Shown: in pieces, positions 44,291 through 54,018 of the stretch
Numbering within the stretch: position 1 is the stretch's first letter
Layout: the number at the start of each line of letters is the position of its first letter
Assembly: GCF_006494815.1 (NCBI RefSeq)
Contig: NZ_CP041091.1
Coordinates: 2,184,501-2,248,500 of the forward strand
DNA from: Nocardioides sambongensis
GTDB taxonomy: Bacteria; Actinomycetota; Actinomycetes; Propionibacteriales; Nocardioidaceae
DNA: 64,000 bases
Direction of reading: 5' to 3'
Notes under the pieces: model-generated
Databases searched by the model: none
Told to the model about the DNA's origin: nothing
What the model saw: the letters and a program-made list of their open reading frames with translations, nothing else
Translations under genes and position numbers: made by a program

Positions 44291-45381
44291 ATGGCTCGCC
44301 GTCTGATCCTCCACATCGGCCTGATGAAGTCGGGCACGACGTACCTGCAGGGAAAGCTGGTCGCCAACCGCGACCGCCTGCTCGAGCAGGACGTGCTCTT
44401 CCCCGGTCGGATGTGGTCGGACCAGTGGAAGGCGCTGCGGGACTACATCGACTTCGACCACGGCGCACCCGGTGCCTGGGAGCGGATCCGCGAGGAGATC
44501 GACGCCTACCCCGAGACCGTGCTGATGTCGGTGGAGCATTTCGCCGCGATCGAGCGCGCCCACATCGAGCGCCTGCCCACGGTCTTCCCCGACACCGAGA
44601 TCCGGGCCGTCGTCACCGTCCGCGACCTGGGTCGCCAGGTCCCGTCGATGTGGCAGGAGGTCGTCAAGAACGGTTCCACCTGGACCCTGCAGCAGTACGT
44701 CGACGGCCTTCAGGAGGTCAACCGGACCGACGACTCCGCGGCGGACGAGACGCTGCGCAAGATCCACCGGACCTTCTGGACCCGCCACAACGCCAACAAG
44801 ATCGTGCGGCGCTGGGCCGACTACATCGGCTTCGAGAACATCACCGTCGTGGTCAACCCGCCCCGGGCGCCCCGTCGGACCTGCTCTGGGACCGCTTCCG
44901 CGACGCCGCCGGACTGCGCGGCACCGCGTGGGACGAGCCGGTGCGCCAGAACACCTCGATCGGCGCCACCTCGGTCGCGCTGATGCGGGAGCTGAACGCG
45001 CAGGTCACCGACCTGCCGCGGCCCGAGCACCACCGGATCGTCAAGCCGCTGGGCAACCTGGTGCTCCCCACCCTCGACGTCGACGAGCCGACGATCGGCT
45101 TCACGGTGCCCGACTGGCTGCGCCGGCGCAGCCGGACGATCGTGGACAACCTGCTGCGCACCGGGGTGCGGGTGGTCGGCGATCCCGCCGAGCTCGAGCC
45201 GGTGGACAGTGCGGGCACCTCCCCCGACGACGTCGACACCGACGCACGCCTGGAGATGGCGCTGGCCGCGCTCGGCGCGCTGCTCCGGGAGGACGCCGTC
45301 CAGCCGTGGCGCAGGGCCGACTACAACCGGCGCGCCGCCCAGGCCGAGCAGGCGGCTCAGCGGGGCACGAAGACCCAGTAG
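44291..45381 (+). CDS. Sulfotransferase-fold protein A, frameshifted
   Basis: A 363-residue member of a divergent sulfotransferase family. The 5'-phosphosulfate loop is HIGLMKSGTTYLQ at the N-terminus, and the 3'-phosphate motif is VTVRDLGRQVPSMWQEVVK. Halfway, VVVNPP and the downstream SDLLWDRF are in different frames. One base added within 44861-44873 (best in GGG 44865-44867) restores the family segment VxxPPRG..P.xLLW.RF. The remaining part carries SIGATSVALMRELN and a closing VVGDPAEL region as in paralogues. It transfers sulfate from PAPS if active; acceptor unknown. The 3' end overlaps the convergent MaoC gene by 25 bp. Confidence 0.84.
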
Positions 45382-46391
45382 TCGAGGTCCAGCAGGACGC
45401 CCGGCGCGTACTTGCCGTCCTCGCCGCGCAGCGTCATCGACTCGTCGCGACCCTTCGTCGCCACCAGCCGGAGCCGCAGCGCGCCGACGCCGGGCGCCGA
45501 GGTCTGCGCCGTGTCCAGCACCTCGGACCAGGCGTAGACGGTGTCGCCGGCGAACGCCGGGGCCACGTGCGACCCACCGTTGATGGCCGCGATCAGCTGG
45601 GCGTTGGCCAGTCCGTTGAACGAGAGGGCGCGGGCCAACGAGATGACGTGGCCGCCGTACACCAGGCGGTTGCCGTCGGGCCGTGCCTCGGTGTTGAAGT
45701 GGACCTTCGCAGTGTTCTGCCACAGCCGGGTCGCCATCATGTGCTCGGCGTCGCTGAGCGTCACGCCGTCGACATGGTCGATCCGCTCGCCCACCTGATA
45801 GTCGGCGAACCGGTGCGGCTCACCGGCGGCGGTGAAGTCGTAGCCGGAGAAGTCCAGGCCCTCGGGCAGCACCAGGTCCTCGGCGGCGACCGCGTCGGCC
45901 AGCGCGGGCAGCACGGTCTGCGGGGCCGGAGCGGCGTGGTCGCGCTTGTGCACCATCACCCAGCGGCACCAGTCGATGACGACCTCGCCGTGCTGGTCGG
46001 TGGCCGTGGAGCGGACGTAGACCACACCGCTGCGGCCGTTGGAGTTCTGCTTGAGCCCGATCACCTCCGAGCGGGTGCTCAGCGTGTCACCGGGCAGCAC
46101 CGGCCGGCGGAAGCGGAGCTCGGCGTAGCCGAGGTTGGCGACCGCGTTCAGCGAGATGTCCGGAACGGTCTTGCCGAAGGCGATGTGGAAGCCGACCAGC
46201 TCCTCGACCGGGTGCCGGTCCAGGCCCACGGACGCCGCGAACGCGGCCGAGGAGGGCAGCGCGAACCGGGTCGGGTAGAGCGCTCCGTAGAGAGCCCGGT
46301 CGCCCTCGGTGACGGTGCGCGGCGTGGCGTGCTCGATCACCTGGCCGATGGTGAAGTCCTCGAAGAAGTTGCCCGCGTTCGTCTTGCTCAC
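45357..46391 (-). CDS. MaoC-type double-hotdog hydratase (mesaconyl-CoA hydratase-like)
   Basis: A 344-residue protein with two MaoC hotdog domains. N-terminal half: NFFEDFTIGQVIEHATPRTV and a substrate-pocket segment LPGDTLSTRSEV. C-terminal half: NTAKVHFNTEA and YGGHVISLARALSFNGLANA. The arrangement matches beta-methylmalyl-CoA dehydratase/mesaconyl-CoA hydratase-like proteins of C5 dicarboxylic acid metabolism. GTG 46391 lies 7 nt after TAGGGT, consistent with a leaderless mRNA. It is a metabolic gene interspersed in the glycan locus. Confidence 0.85.
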   Translation of the reverse strand: MSKTNAGNFFEDFTIGQVIEHATPRTVTEGDRALYGALYPTRFALPSSAAFAASVGLDRHPVEELVGFHIAFGKTVPDISLNAVANLGYAELRFRRPVLPGDTLSTRSEVIGLKQNSNGRSGVVYVRSTATDQHGEVVIDWCRWVMVHKRDHAAPAPQTVLPALADAVAAEDLVLPEGLDFSGYDFTAAGEPHRFADYQVGERIDHVDGVTLSDAEHMMATRLWQNTAKVHFNTEARPDGNRLVYGGHVISLARALSFNGLANAQLIAAINGGSHVAPAFAGDTVYAWSEVLDTAQTSAPGVGALRLRLVATKGRDESMTLRGEDGKYAPGVLLDLDYWVFVPR

Positions 46392-46398
46392 CCGCGCG

Positions 46399-46404
46399 AC
46401 CCTA
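46399..46404 (-). promoter_or_regulatory. Leaderless-type -10 box of the MaoC gene
   Basis: TAGGGT on the minus strand ends 7 nt before GTG 46391. Confidence 0.5.
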
Positions 46405-46421
46405 GAGGATCCCGGCACCGC

Positions 46422-48536
46422 CTACTCGTCCAGCCCCAACCGTTTCGCCACGGGGCCGGCCAGCTTCTCGGCGTACGGCGTGGAGATGTGGTCCTTGTCC
46501 CGCAGCGGCACGATGTCGCCGATCACCGACGGGCACTTGCGCCGGGAGCAGAACCAGTCCAGCGCGTCGAGGTACTCCCCACCGTTGTCGCGGGTGATCG
46601 CGCCGAACTCCTTCTGCTTCTTGATCTGGCCCGGGGCCGGGGCGAACAGGCAGTCGCCCAGGTCGACGTCGCGGGTGGAGAGGCAGACGCCGGGCATCGC
46701 CGGCAGTCGCGGGGTGTCGCCGACCAGCACCACCCGGTCGGTCACCTCCCGCAGCGCGGTCACCTGGTCGGCCAGCCCCTGCATCTGGATCTCCTTGAAG
46801 GAGCCCTGGCTGTAGGCGTTGTTGGCGATCACCACCACGTCGGGCTGCAGCTGCGCGACCTGCTCGACGGTCCAGTCGTTGAAGTCGGCGCAGAACTCCC
46901 ACTCGCCGCCGTTCTCCGGGTCCGAGCGGGTGCCCTGGTTGGCCGGGCAGCCGCTGAGGACGAGCTGGTAGACGGCGTAGCCGTAGCGCTCACCGATGGT
47001 GGTGAAGGTGGGCCCCCAGGCCCGGCCGTGGGAGTCGCCGAGCACCACGATGGACCGGTCGGCGTCGGCGGTCCCGAACGCACAGAGGTCCTGGGTGCCG
47101 GTCCGGTAGTCGCAGTCCCCCAGCGGGGCGATCGAGTCGCGCACCTCGCCGAGCGGCGGGTCGAGCTGACCCGGCACGGCGCGGTCCTCCTCGGCGGCGA
47201 TCACCGAGGCCTCGACCAGCGCGACCGCCGGGTCCTTGCTGAGCTCCCCCTTGCGGTAGTCGCCCAGCTCGATGGAGGGGTTGTCGGCCGAGGCGTCGAT
47301 CTGGTGCTGGATCGCGGCGTTCGCGCCGACCGCGGCGACCACGACCAGCGCCACGCTGGCCGGGTAGAGCGCGATCGCGCGACCGACCCGGCGCCAGGTG
47401 CCGCGCTTGCGGAACGGCTGCTCGATCAGGTGGTACGTCGCGCCCGCCAGCGCGAAGGTGACCACGACGGCCGCCAGCACCTGGACCCGGTCCAGGGGCC
47501 CCCACTCGGCGACGGCCGCCCGGAAGACCGGGAAGTGCCACAGGTAGAGCGAGTAGGACCAGTCCCCCACGACCCGCGCCGGGGGGCAGGCGAGCAGGCG
47601 ACCGATCAGGCTGTCGGAGCCGCCGGTGGTGGCTCCGGCGGCCAGCAGCAGCAGCGACCCGAGCACCGGGACCGCGGCCGCGATGCCGGGGAAGGCGGTC
47701 GCTCCGGAGAAGGTGAGCGTGCCCCACACGATCAGCGCCAGGCCGGCGAGGGCCAGCCCGTCGGCGACCCAGCGGCCGGCCGGGACCCGGCGGCCCCAGA
47801 CCAGCACGGCGAGCAGACCGCCGGCCGCGAGCTCCCAGGCCCGGGCGAGGGTGGAGAAGTAGGCGGCCGAGGGGTTGTCCGCCGTCGCGTACACCGACCA
47901 GGCCAGGGAGAGCGCCACCACGGCGACCAGGACGACGGCCAGCTGCCGGCGCAGACCGCCGGCTCCGGTAGCCGGCCCGCCCGCGGCGGGAGCACCAGCG
48001 GGGTCCGTGGGGGCGCCGGCACGGTTGCGCCGGCGGTGCAGCGCCGCCACCGCCATGATCACCAGCGGGATGACCAGGTAGAACTGCTCCTCCACCGCCA
48101 GTGACCAGTAGTGCTGCACGATCGACGGCGGCTCGCCGGCCGCGAAGTAGTCCGTCTCCACGCTGGCGAACCGGACGTTGGCGAGGAAGAAGGCCGACCA
48201 GACGGTGTCCTTGACGACCTCGATGCCGCGCACGTACGGCAGCACCCAGGCGGCGACCGCGGCGCAGGCGACCAGCACCACGGTCGCGGCGGGCAGCACC
48301 CGGCGGGCGCGGCGGGCGTAGAAGCCGAGGATCGAGACCCTGCTGGTGCGCTCGGCCTCGGCCACCAGCAGGCCGATGATCAGGAAGCCGGAGATGACGA
48401 AGAAGACGTCGACGCCGATGAATCCGCCGGCGAACCGGTCGAAGCCGGCGTGCGCGAGCATCACGATGCCGACGGCCAGGGCCCGCAGACCCTGGATGTC
48501 GGGACGGAACTCCGCGCCCGAGGAGGGCTTACTCAT
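46422..48536 (-). CDS. OafA-type membrane O-acyltransferase with SGNH domain
   Basis: A 704-residue protein of two parts. Residues about 1-400 form an acyltransferase-3 domain with about ten helices: RPDIQGLRALAV, the helix with catalytic-type His (MLAHAGF), GGFIGVDVFFVISGFLI and the RRARRVLPAA loop. Residues about 450-704 are an extracytoplasmic SGNH domain with VLGDSHGRAW and the Asp-His pair in DKDHISTP. Proteins of this plan O-acetylate or acylate surface polysaccharides, LPS or peptidoglycan. The ATG overlaps the end of the coiled-coil gene by 8 nt, making it the third gene of the LicD-MTase operon. Confidence 0.92.
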   Translation of the reverse strand: MSKPSSGAEFRPDIQGLRALAVGIVMLAHAGFDRFAGGFIGVDVFFVISGFLIIGLLVAEAERTSRVSILGFYARRARRVLPAATVVLVACAAVAAWVLPYVRGIEVVKDTVWSAFFLANVRFASVETDYFAAGEPPSIVQHYWSLAVEEQFYLVIPLVIMAVAALHRRRNRAGAPTDPAGAPAAGGPATGAGGLRRQLAVVLVAVVALSLAWSVYATADNPSAAYFSTLARAWELAAGGLLAVLVWGRRVPAGRWVADGLALAGLALIVWGTLTFSGATAFPGIAAAVPVLGSLLLLAAGATTGGSDSLIGRLLACPPARVVGDWSYSLYLWHFPVFRAAVAEWGPLDRVQVLAAVVVTFALAGATYHLIEQPFRKRGTWRRVGRAIALYPASVALVVVAAVGANAAIQHQIDASADNPSIELGDYRKGELSKDPAVALVEASVIAAEEDRAVPGQLDPPLGEVRDSIAPLGDCDYRTGTQDLCAFGTADADRSIVVLGDSHGRAWGPTFTTIGERYGYAVYQLVLSGCPANQGTRSDPENGGEWEFCADFNDWTVEQVAQLQPDVVVIANNAYSQGSFKEIQMQGLADQVTALREVTDRVVLVGDTPRLPAMPGVCLSTRDVDLGDCLFAPAPGQIKKQKEFGAITRDNGGEYLDALDWFCSRRKCPSVIGDIVPLRDKDHISTPYAEKLAGPVAKRLGLDE

Positions 48537-48825
48537 CGCCGCGCGACTCGACCACCCGCGCGGTGTCCAGCTCGTCGCTGAACCGCTCCACCAGCGCGGC
48601 CACCTTGGTCTCGTCCTGGAGCGCGACCGGGAGCAACAGCTCCTGGACCAGGTCCACCAGCTCGGCGAAGCGGACGTGGTTGGCCTCCATGTCGGCGACG
48701 CGCGCCTCGAGCTCCCCCATCCGGGTCATCAGCGTGTGCGTCCCGGCGGCCCGCTCGAGCGGCCACATCATCTTCCGCATGCGGGTGGGCTCGTAGACCT
48801 CGGCGGAGTCGTCCTGCTCGTTCAT
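48529..48825 (-). CDS. Small coiled-coil protein (copy 1)
   Basis: A 98-residue soluble protein. Its middle is a heptad-rich helix (LMTRMGELEARVADMEANH), followed by RFAELVDLVQELLLPVALQDE and an acidic tail. The same helix and H.R.AEL.DLV.EL pattern recurs in the gene at 63361-63576. ATG 48825 overlaps the corrected stop of the LicD-MTase gene (ATGA) and has AGGGG upstream. Both copies sit directly after a related methyltransferase, so it is probably an adaptor or oligomerisation partner; this is inference. Confidence 0.75.
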   Translation of the reverse strand: MNEQDDSAEVYEPTRMRKMMWPLERAAGTHTLMTRMGELEARVADMEANHVRFAELVDLVQELLLPVALQDETKVAALVERFSDELDTARVVESRGDE

Positions 48826-50449
48826 GCTGTCCCCTTTCCGGGCCATTCGACCACCATCCGGTATCCCTGGGGGCCGGGTCGCCCGCGGGACCGCGGGGCG
48901 GTACCTCGTAGAAGTTCATCTCATACGGCCAGAGGCGCTTGACCGTGCCGCCGTAGCGCTCGGCCTCCGCGGCGATCACCGCGGGGCGGACCTCCCAGAC
49001 CAGCTCGGTGCCGTCGCCCGCCCGCGGCTCGTCGGCCCCGAGGAACTCCAGGTAGAGACGTCCACCGTCGGCCAGCGCCATCGCGGCCATCCGCCACATC
49101 CCCTGGCGTCCTCGGGCGGTGGTCGCGTTGACCAGGTGGCGAGCCATCACGGTGCGGGGACCCGGCATCCGGGCGAGACGGGCGCCCCAGGCGAGCACGT
49201 GCTGCAGCTCCAGCAGGTTGACCGAGCGGAACTCGACGTCCAGGTCGCTGTCCGCGACCTCGGTGGCCAGGTGGCGGGGGCCGATAGCGGAGAAGTCGAG
49301 TCCGATCACCCGGTGCCCCTGCTCGGCCAGCCAGACCGCATCGCGACCGCGGCCGCAGCCGATGTCGACCACCAGGGCCCCCGGCTCGTGGTCGTGCACC
49401 ACACGGGCCAGGTGGTGGGGCTTCTTCGGGGGCGCCTCGGCGACGGCGGGGGCGTAGCGGCTGTCCCAGCTGTTGCGGCCGACCCGGATCCCGCGGAACC
49501 AGCGGTTGAGCCGGGCCCGGGCGTCGGTGCCGGGCTCGAAGACGAAGGTCGGGTCGGGCACCTTCCAAGCGGGGCCGTACATCGCCTCGAGCAGCTTCTC
49601 GGGGCGGGCCGGAGCGGGGAAGGTCTCCCCCGCCAGCGTCACCTCACCCAGCGGCTCGATCCAGGACCGCTCGAACGGGGTGTGCAGCTCGCCGAGGAAA
49701 GCCAGTCGGTCGCCGTCCCAGAAGCCACCGAAGACGTCGAGGCCGCGGTCGATGCCGCTGCTGTCCTGCACCCAGATCTTCAGTCCGGCGCCGCTGTAGC
49801 GCTCGACCCGCATCCCGGCGCGGGTGAACGCGTGCTGGAGCCGGAGCGACTCGAGCACCACGTCGACCGGGTGCGGCGCCGCGCTGACGTAGCCGAGGTC
49901 GACGTCGTTGTCGTGGCCGATGAAGTCGCCCTCGCGCACCGCGCCGAGCAGCGTGCCGTAGGCGAGGAAGCCCCGTACGCCGGCGTCGGCCATCACCGCG
50001 AGCACGCGGTGCGCGGCCTCCAGCAGTGGCTGGACCGACTCGGCGTGGTCGCCGAAGGAGAGCATCAAGCGGCCGTTCGGACCGATCACCAGGGGGCGCC
50101 CGGCGCGATCGGTGAAGCTCGCCCGCTCCTGCGAGCCCGGGAAGTGGAACTCGCGGCGGGCCAGCTCGGCCCCGGCCTCGAGCACGCTGATCTCGGCGAA
50201 CCCGCGCAGGCGCCGGCGCAACGGTGGCGCCCACTCCACGGTCACCCGGCCGTCAGGGCCCGCGGCGGCGGCCCGGTTGCCGGTGCGGAAGGACCAGATG
50301 CGCCGTCCGTCGACGGCGACGTCGACGACCCGGTCCGGCTCGGCGGTCACCCGTACGCCGTGCTCCAGGATCTCGGGCGGGGTCACCGCAGCACCCCCAC
50401 GTCCCACACTCGCCCGGCCACCGGCCGGCACACCGTTCTCGTTCCCCAT
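48822..50449 (-). CDS. LicD-type phosphotransferase fused to SAM methyltransferase, frameshifted at 3' end
   Basis: About 542 residues after repair. The N-terminal 95 residues are beta-rich. A LicD/fukutin domain follows (about 140-290) with AYGTLLGAVREGDFIGHDND and VDLG holding the catalytic Asp residues. A class I methyltransferase domain comes last (about 350-530) with VVDIGCGRGRDAVWLAEQG and GLDFS. LicD enzymes attach phosphocholine or other phospho-groups to surface glycans. The frame breaks at the G5 run 48869-48873; one added base gives the ending QGYRMVVEWPGKGTA and a stop at 48822 that overlaps the coiled-coil start. ATG 50449 is the first start. Confidence 0.85.
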
Positions 50450-50497
50450 CGAATCGCTGATCCTACAGGTCCGACCCGCGCCGAGACGGATCGACGC

Positions 50498-51691
50498 TCA
50501 GCGAACGACCCGGCGGAGGCGGCGCCCGATCCCCCTCGCGATCGTGGCCGGGGTGCGGCGCCGCCGGCCCTCCGACGCGCCCGGTCCCCCCGCGCCGGAG
50601 GCGGCCCGGGTCGCCTCCTCGAGGGCGTGCCGCGACCGCTGCCATTCCTCCCAGCGCAGGGCGGTCATGCTCGCCACCAGCGCCACCGCCGCCGCGGAGA
50701 CCTCCGCCTCGCTCACCGACACCTCGCCGGAGCGCACCGGCGGGGTCAGGTCGTCCGGGTCGCCGACCAGGTCGATGCCGAGCTCCTCCAGCTCGGCCCG
50801 GTGCCGCTTCATCTGAGCCTCGCACCAGGTCGCCAGCTCCGTCGGCAGCCGCAGCGCACCGGCGCGGGGCAGCAGCGCCAGGCAGCGTCGTACCAGCCAG
50901 CCGCGGACGGCCAGTCGGTACTCGTCGCGACCGTGCAGCTCCTCGGGCAGGGCGGCGTTGACCCGGCGCAGCAGCTCGGCCTGGGGGTAGGAGAGGGACT
51001 GGTTGAGGCTCGCCGGCGCCGCCTGGAGGCTCGCCGGGTCGACGCCGACGGTCCGGCAGAAGAGCTCTTCGAGCCCCTCCCCGGAGACGGGGACGGCGAT
51101 CACGTGGATCCGCTCGGCCGGGACGTGGACCATCCAGTCCCGGACGATCTGGGGCGTCTCGTGGCGACGACGGAAGAGCGGCGCGTGGTCGCCGCTGACC
51201 GCGGCGAGGAAGTCCGGGTAGGACTGCGTGCCGTGCTCCTTGACCACCTGCTGCCACTCCGAGGGCAGGACCCGGTCCCACGGGCGCACCGTCAGTACGA
51301 CGTGGACCTCGTGGTCGGCCAGCGCGCCGGCCAGGGCGGCGATGCCCTCGGGGCGGAACTCGGCGATGCCCTCGATGGTGACCAGGTGGCGGCGGGCCGG
51401 CCTGCCGAGTCGCTCCCGCAGCAGCCGCAGCGACTCCTCGACCGCGCCCGGCCGGGGCGGCTGGGGTCCACCGAGCCGCTTGAGCGGCTGGGCGAAGGAC
51501 TGGTGGTCGTCCTGGGTGTTCAGCGCCAGGTTGACGCCCTGCGACCGCAGCTCGCGCCGGGAGGCGCGGAGCACCGACTGGAGGGTGGTGGTACCGCTCT
51601 TGCGGGCCCCGATGTGCAGGTAGACGACCGCACGGCCCTCGGCCGCGCCGCTCTGGTCCGCGGCCCGCGGCGCTGCGTCGGCGCTGCTCAC
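50498..51691 (-). CDS. Sulfotransferase-fold protein B
   Basis: A 397-residue paralogue. PAPS loops: LHIGARKSGTTTLQSVL and VLTVRPWDRVLPSEWQQVVKE. Later the family segment HVIAVPVSGEGLEELFCR and NQSLSYPQAELLRRVNAALP are present. The C-terminus is basic and Arg-rich (GRRLRRVVR). GTG 51691 overlaps the stop of gene C (GTGA), so B and C are made as a pair. They share the LPSEWQQ.VKE motif and are closest to each other. Acceptor unknown. Confidence 0.84.
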   Translation of the reverse strand: MSSADAAPRAADQSGAAEGRAVVYLHIGARKSGTTTLQSVLRASRRELRSQGVNLALNTQDDHQSFAQPLKRLGGPQPPRPGAVEESLRLLRERLGRPARRHLVTIEGIAEFRPEGIAALAGALADHEVHVVLTVRPWDRVLPSEWQQVVKEHGTQSYPDFLAAVSGDHAPLFRRRHETPQIVRDWMVHVPAERIHVIAVPVSGEGLEELFCRTVGVDPASLQAAPASLNQSLSYPQAELLRRVNAALPEELHGRDEYRLAVRGWLVRRCLALLPRAGALRLPTELATWCEAQMKRHRAELEELGIDLVGDPDDLTPPVRSGEVSVSEAEVSAAAVALVASMTALRWEEWQRSRHALEEATRAASGAGGPGASEGRRRRTPATIARGIGRRLRRVVR

Positions 51692-52854
51692 CGGCCCAGC
51701 CACCGCCGGACGGCCCGGCCGGGACCGGTGCGGCCGAGTCGGGTGCGCAGCCGCGTCGCCGGGGCAGCCGGCGGCGGCGCCTGCGGCTTGGTACGCCGCC
51801 TGCCGCCCTGCTGTTGCGCCTTCTGCTCCTCCACCTCGCGCCACCGGTCCGCAGCGAGGTCGGCCAGCGTGGTCATCGCGACCTCGGCCAGCTCGGCGTC
51901 GGAGACGTTGTCCGGACCGGTCGCCAGCTCCTCGGTCGCGACCAGGTCCTCCGGCCGGCCGATGATCCGGGCCGGGCCCGTGCGGAGCGCCTCGAGCTGC
52001 ATCGCGCTCTCCTGCTGCGCCCATCCCAGGTATTCGGCGGGGAGGCGGATCGAGGACCCGCGGTGCTTCATCAGGCTGCGCCGGGTCAGCCACTCCCGCA
52101 TCCCCACGCGATAGCTGTGCGCCGGCTCGGGCAGGCGGTCGCCCAGCGCGATGTTGACCCGGCGCAGCATCTCGGCCTGCGCCAGGGTGAGCGACTGGTT
52201 GATGGTCCCCTTCGGGGTGACCAGGCTGGCGGGGTCGATGCCGACGAGGTCGGAGAACAGGTCGACCAGCGTGCCCTCGGTCCGGCTGGACGGCGGGACC
52301 GCGATCACCCTCACCGGGGCGTGCGCCCCCCAGCGCTCCACCATCTGCGGCAGGTGCTGACGGGCCACGAAGCGCTGGGCCGTCTCGCCCGAGCGGGCCC
52401 GCACGTCCTCGATGAAGTCGCGGTAGGTGCCGGTGTGGCGCTCCTTGACGCACTGCTGCCACTCCGAGGGCAGGGTCAGCCCCCAGTGCCGCGCGGTGAC
52501 GACGACCTCGACGTCGAAGTCGGAGAGTCCGCCGACCATCGCCTCGATCGCCGGCCTCGGCAGCTCGGCGAGGTCCTCCAGGGTGATCAGGTGCCGGTGG
52601 TCCGGCTTCGCCCGGATCCGCTCCGCGGTCCACGCCATCGCCGCCGTGGCCGAGGTCGCGTCCCCGGTCGCGGCCAGCTCGCGCAACGGCGTCAGCTGCC
52701 GCCGTACGTTGCGCTCACGGGTGCGGAACATCAGGGCGACGCCCTGCTCATCCAGCGCCTCGACCGAGTTACGCAGGGCCAGTTGCAGGTAGGACGTCCC
52801 GCTCTTGCGGGTTCCGATGTGCAGGAAGACCTTGGTTCGCGCCACGCGCGTCAT
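51688..52854 (-). CDS. Sulfotransferase-fold protein C
   Basis: A 388-residue paralogue: LHIGTRKSGTSYLQLAL, VVTARHWGLTLPSEWQQCVKE, VRVIAVPPSSRTEGTLVDLF and NQSLTLAQAEMLRRVNIALG. The tail is rich in Gln, Arg and Pro. The gene starts 28 nt after the D stop on the same strand; genes D, C and B form a run of three sulfotransferase-fold genes upstream of the LicD-MTase unit. ATG 52854 is the first start; the ribosome site is weak. Confidence 0.84.
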   Translation of the reverse strand: MTRVARTKVFLHIGTRKSGTSYLQLALRNSVEALDEQGVALMFRTRERNVRRQLTPLRELAATGDATSATAAMAWTAERIRAKPDHRHLITLEDLAELPRPAIEAMVGGLSDFDVEVVVTARHWGLTLPSEWQQCVKERHTGTYRDFIEDVRARSGETAQRFVARQHLPQMVERWGAHAPVRVIAVPPSSRTEGTLVDLFSDLVGIDPASLVTPKGTINQSLTLAQAEMLRRVNIALGDRLPEPAHSYRVGMREWLTRRSLMKHRGSSIRLPAEYLGWAQQESAMQLEALRTGPARIIGRPEDLVATEELATGPDNVSDAELAEVAMTTLADLAADRWREVEEQKAQQQGGRRRTKPQAPPPAAPATRLRTRLGRTGPGRAVRRWLGR

Positions 52855-52882
52855 CCTCTCACCCCCGTCGACGGGGGCACTC

Positions 52883-53899
52883 TCAGGCGCTCGCTTCGCG
52901 GGCGAACCGCAGCAACGCCGCGCTCACCGCGCCGGCGCGTTCGACCAGGTCGGCCGGATCGACGTCCTCGGGCGGCACGCTTCCGGGCCTCGGGGCGCCG
53001 TCCAGCAGGTCGGCGGTGTCGCCGACCAGGTCGTAGCCGCCGGCCTCCAGCGCCGCGACGCTGGCCCGGGCGCGGTCGCGCAGGCGCTCGACGGTGTCGG
53101 GGTGCAGGCCGATCGGCCTGCCGCCGAGCGGCACCAGCACCTGGTGGGCGATCCGGTTGCGCAGCCACACGTACCGCTCGTTCCACGGGGTCGAGGCCGG
53201 GTCCGTCGCCTCCAGCAGCGCCGGGCCGATCTCCTGCAGCAGCCGCGCCGACTCGACTCCGAGCGACTCGTTGTGCGTGGCGACCTCGGTGTCCAGGCCC
53301 TCGGCCCGCACTCCGAGGAGTCCGAGGAACCGGTGCAGCAACAGCCCGGGCTCGCTGCCGCGGGGCGGCACGGTGACCACGTGGATCCGGTCGGCCGGCA
53401 GGTGGTCGGCCCAGGGCCGCAGCGCCTCGACCGGGTCGAACACCTTCCAGCTCCACTTGCGCTCCGGACGGTCCAGGCCGGCGACGAAGTCGTCCAGCGA
53501 GCCGCCGGAGCCGAGCTTGAGCTCCTCCTGCCAACCGGCCGGCACCTGGGCGACGAAGTCGCGCGCGGTGAAGACCACGTGCAGGCGGTCCGCGCCCAGG
53601 TCGTCGACGATGCCGGCGATCTGTTCCGCGGTCGCCTCGACGTACCACTCGTTGCTCAGCACGAGGTCGGCCACGACGTCGTCGGCGCGGCGCACGAACC
53701 GGGCCCACACCTCGGCCTCGCCGCGCAGGTGGCGACCGGCACGCACCTCGATCGAGGCGCGGTTCTGGTCGAAGAGACGCTTGCCCGGGAAGAACAGCCC
53801 ACGCTCGCGCAGCTCGGAGCGGTTGTGCCAGAGCAGCGACTGCAGGTAGGTGGTCCCCGACTTGGGTGCGCCGATGTGGAGAACTACCCGCTCGGCCAT
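52883..53899 (-). CDS. Sulfotransferase-fold protein D
   Basis: A 338-residue paralogue: LHIGAPKSGTTYLQSLL, VFTARDFVAQVPAGWQEELK, HVVTVPPRGSEPGLLLHRFLG and NESLGVESARLLQEIG. ATG 53899 lies 6 nt after TAGGGT, so I prefer it to a GTG two codons earlier and infer a leaderless mRNA. It heads the D-C-B operon and is divergent from the glycosyltransferase at 54019. Confidence 0.85.
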   Translation of the reverse strand: MAERVVLHIGAPKSGTTYLQSLLWHNRSELRERGLFFPGKRLFDQNRASIEVRAGRHLRGEAEVWARFVRRADDVVADLVLSNEWYVEATAEQIAGIVDDLGADRLHVVFTARDFVAQVPAGWQEELKLGSGGSLDDFVAGLDRPERKWSWKVFDPVEALRPWADHLPADRIHVVTVPPRGSEPGLLLHRFLGLLGVRAEGLDTEVATHNESLGVESARLLQEIGPALLEATDPASTPWNERYVWLRNRIAHQVLVPLGGRPIGLHPDTVERLRDRARASVAALEAGGYDLVGDTADLLDGAPRPGSVPPEDVDPADLVERAGAVSAALLRFAREASA

Positions 53900-53905
53900 G
53901 CCCAC

Positions 53906-53911
53906 ACCCTA
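53906..53911 (-). promoter_or_regulatory. Leaderless-type -10 box of sulfotransferase-like gene D
   Basis: TAGGGT on the minus strand ends 6 nt before ATG 53899. It faces the glycosyltransferase promoter about 95 bp away. Confidence 0.5.
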
Positions 53912-54004
53912 GGGCGTGCCGCACAGATCGACGCGCGCGGTTTGGTCGCCGCGCGCGGTCGGCCGGTCGGCCGCCGCGACCACGTCGCCCAGCGACCCAT
54001 CCGG

Positions 54005-54010
54005 TAGAGT
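54005..54010 (+). promoter_or_regulatory. Leaderless-type -10 box of GT4 gene
   Basis: TAGAGT ends 8 nt before GTG 54019. Confidence 0.5.
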
Positions 54011-54018
54011 CCGCCGCC

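Noticed and set aside
44928..52114. Very long plus-strand frames opposite the MaoC, acyltransferase, LicD and sulfotransferase genes
   Set aside because: Composition is that of an antisense shadow and the opposite frames carry clear family motifs.
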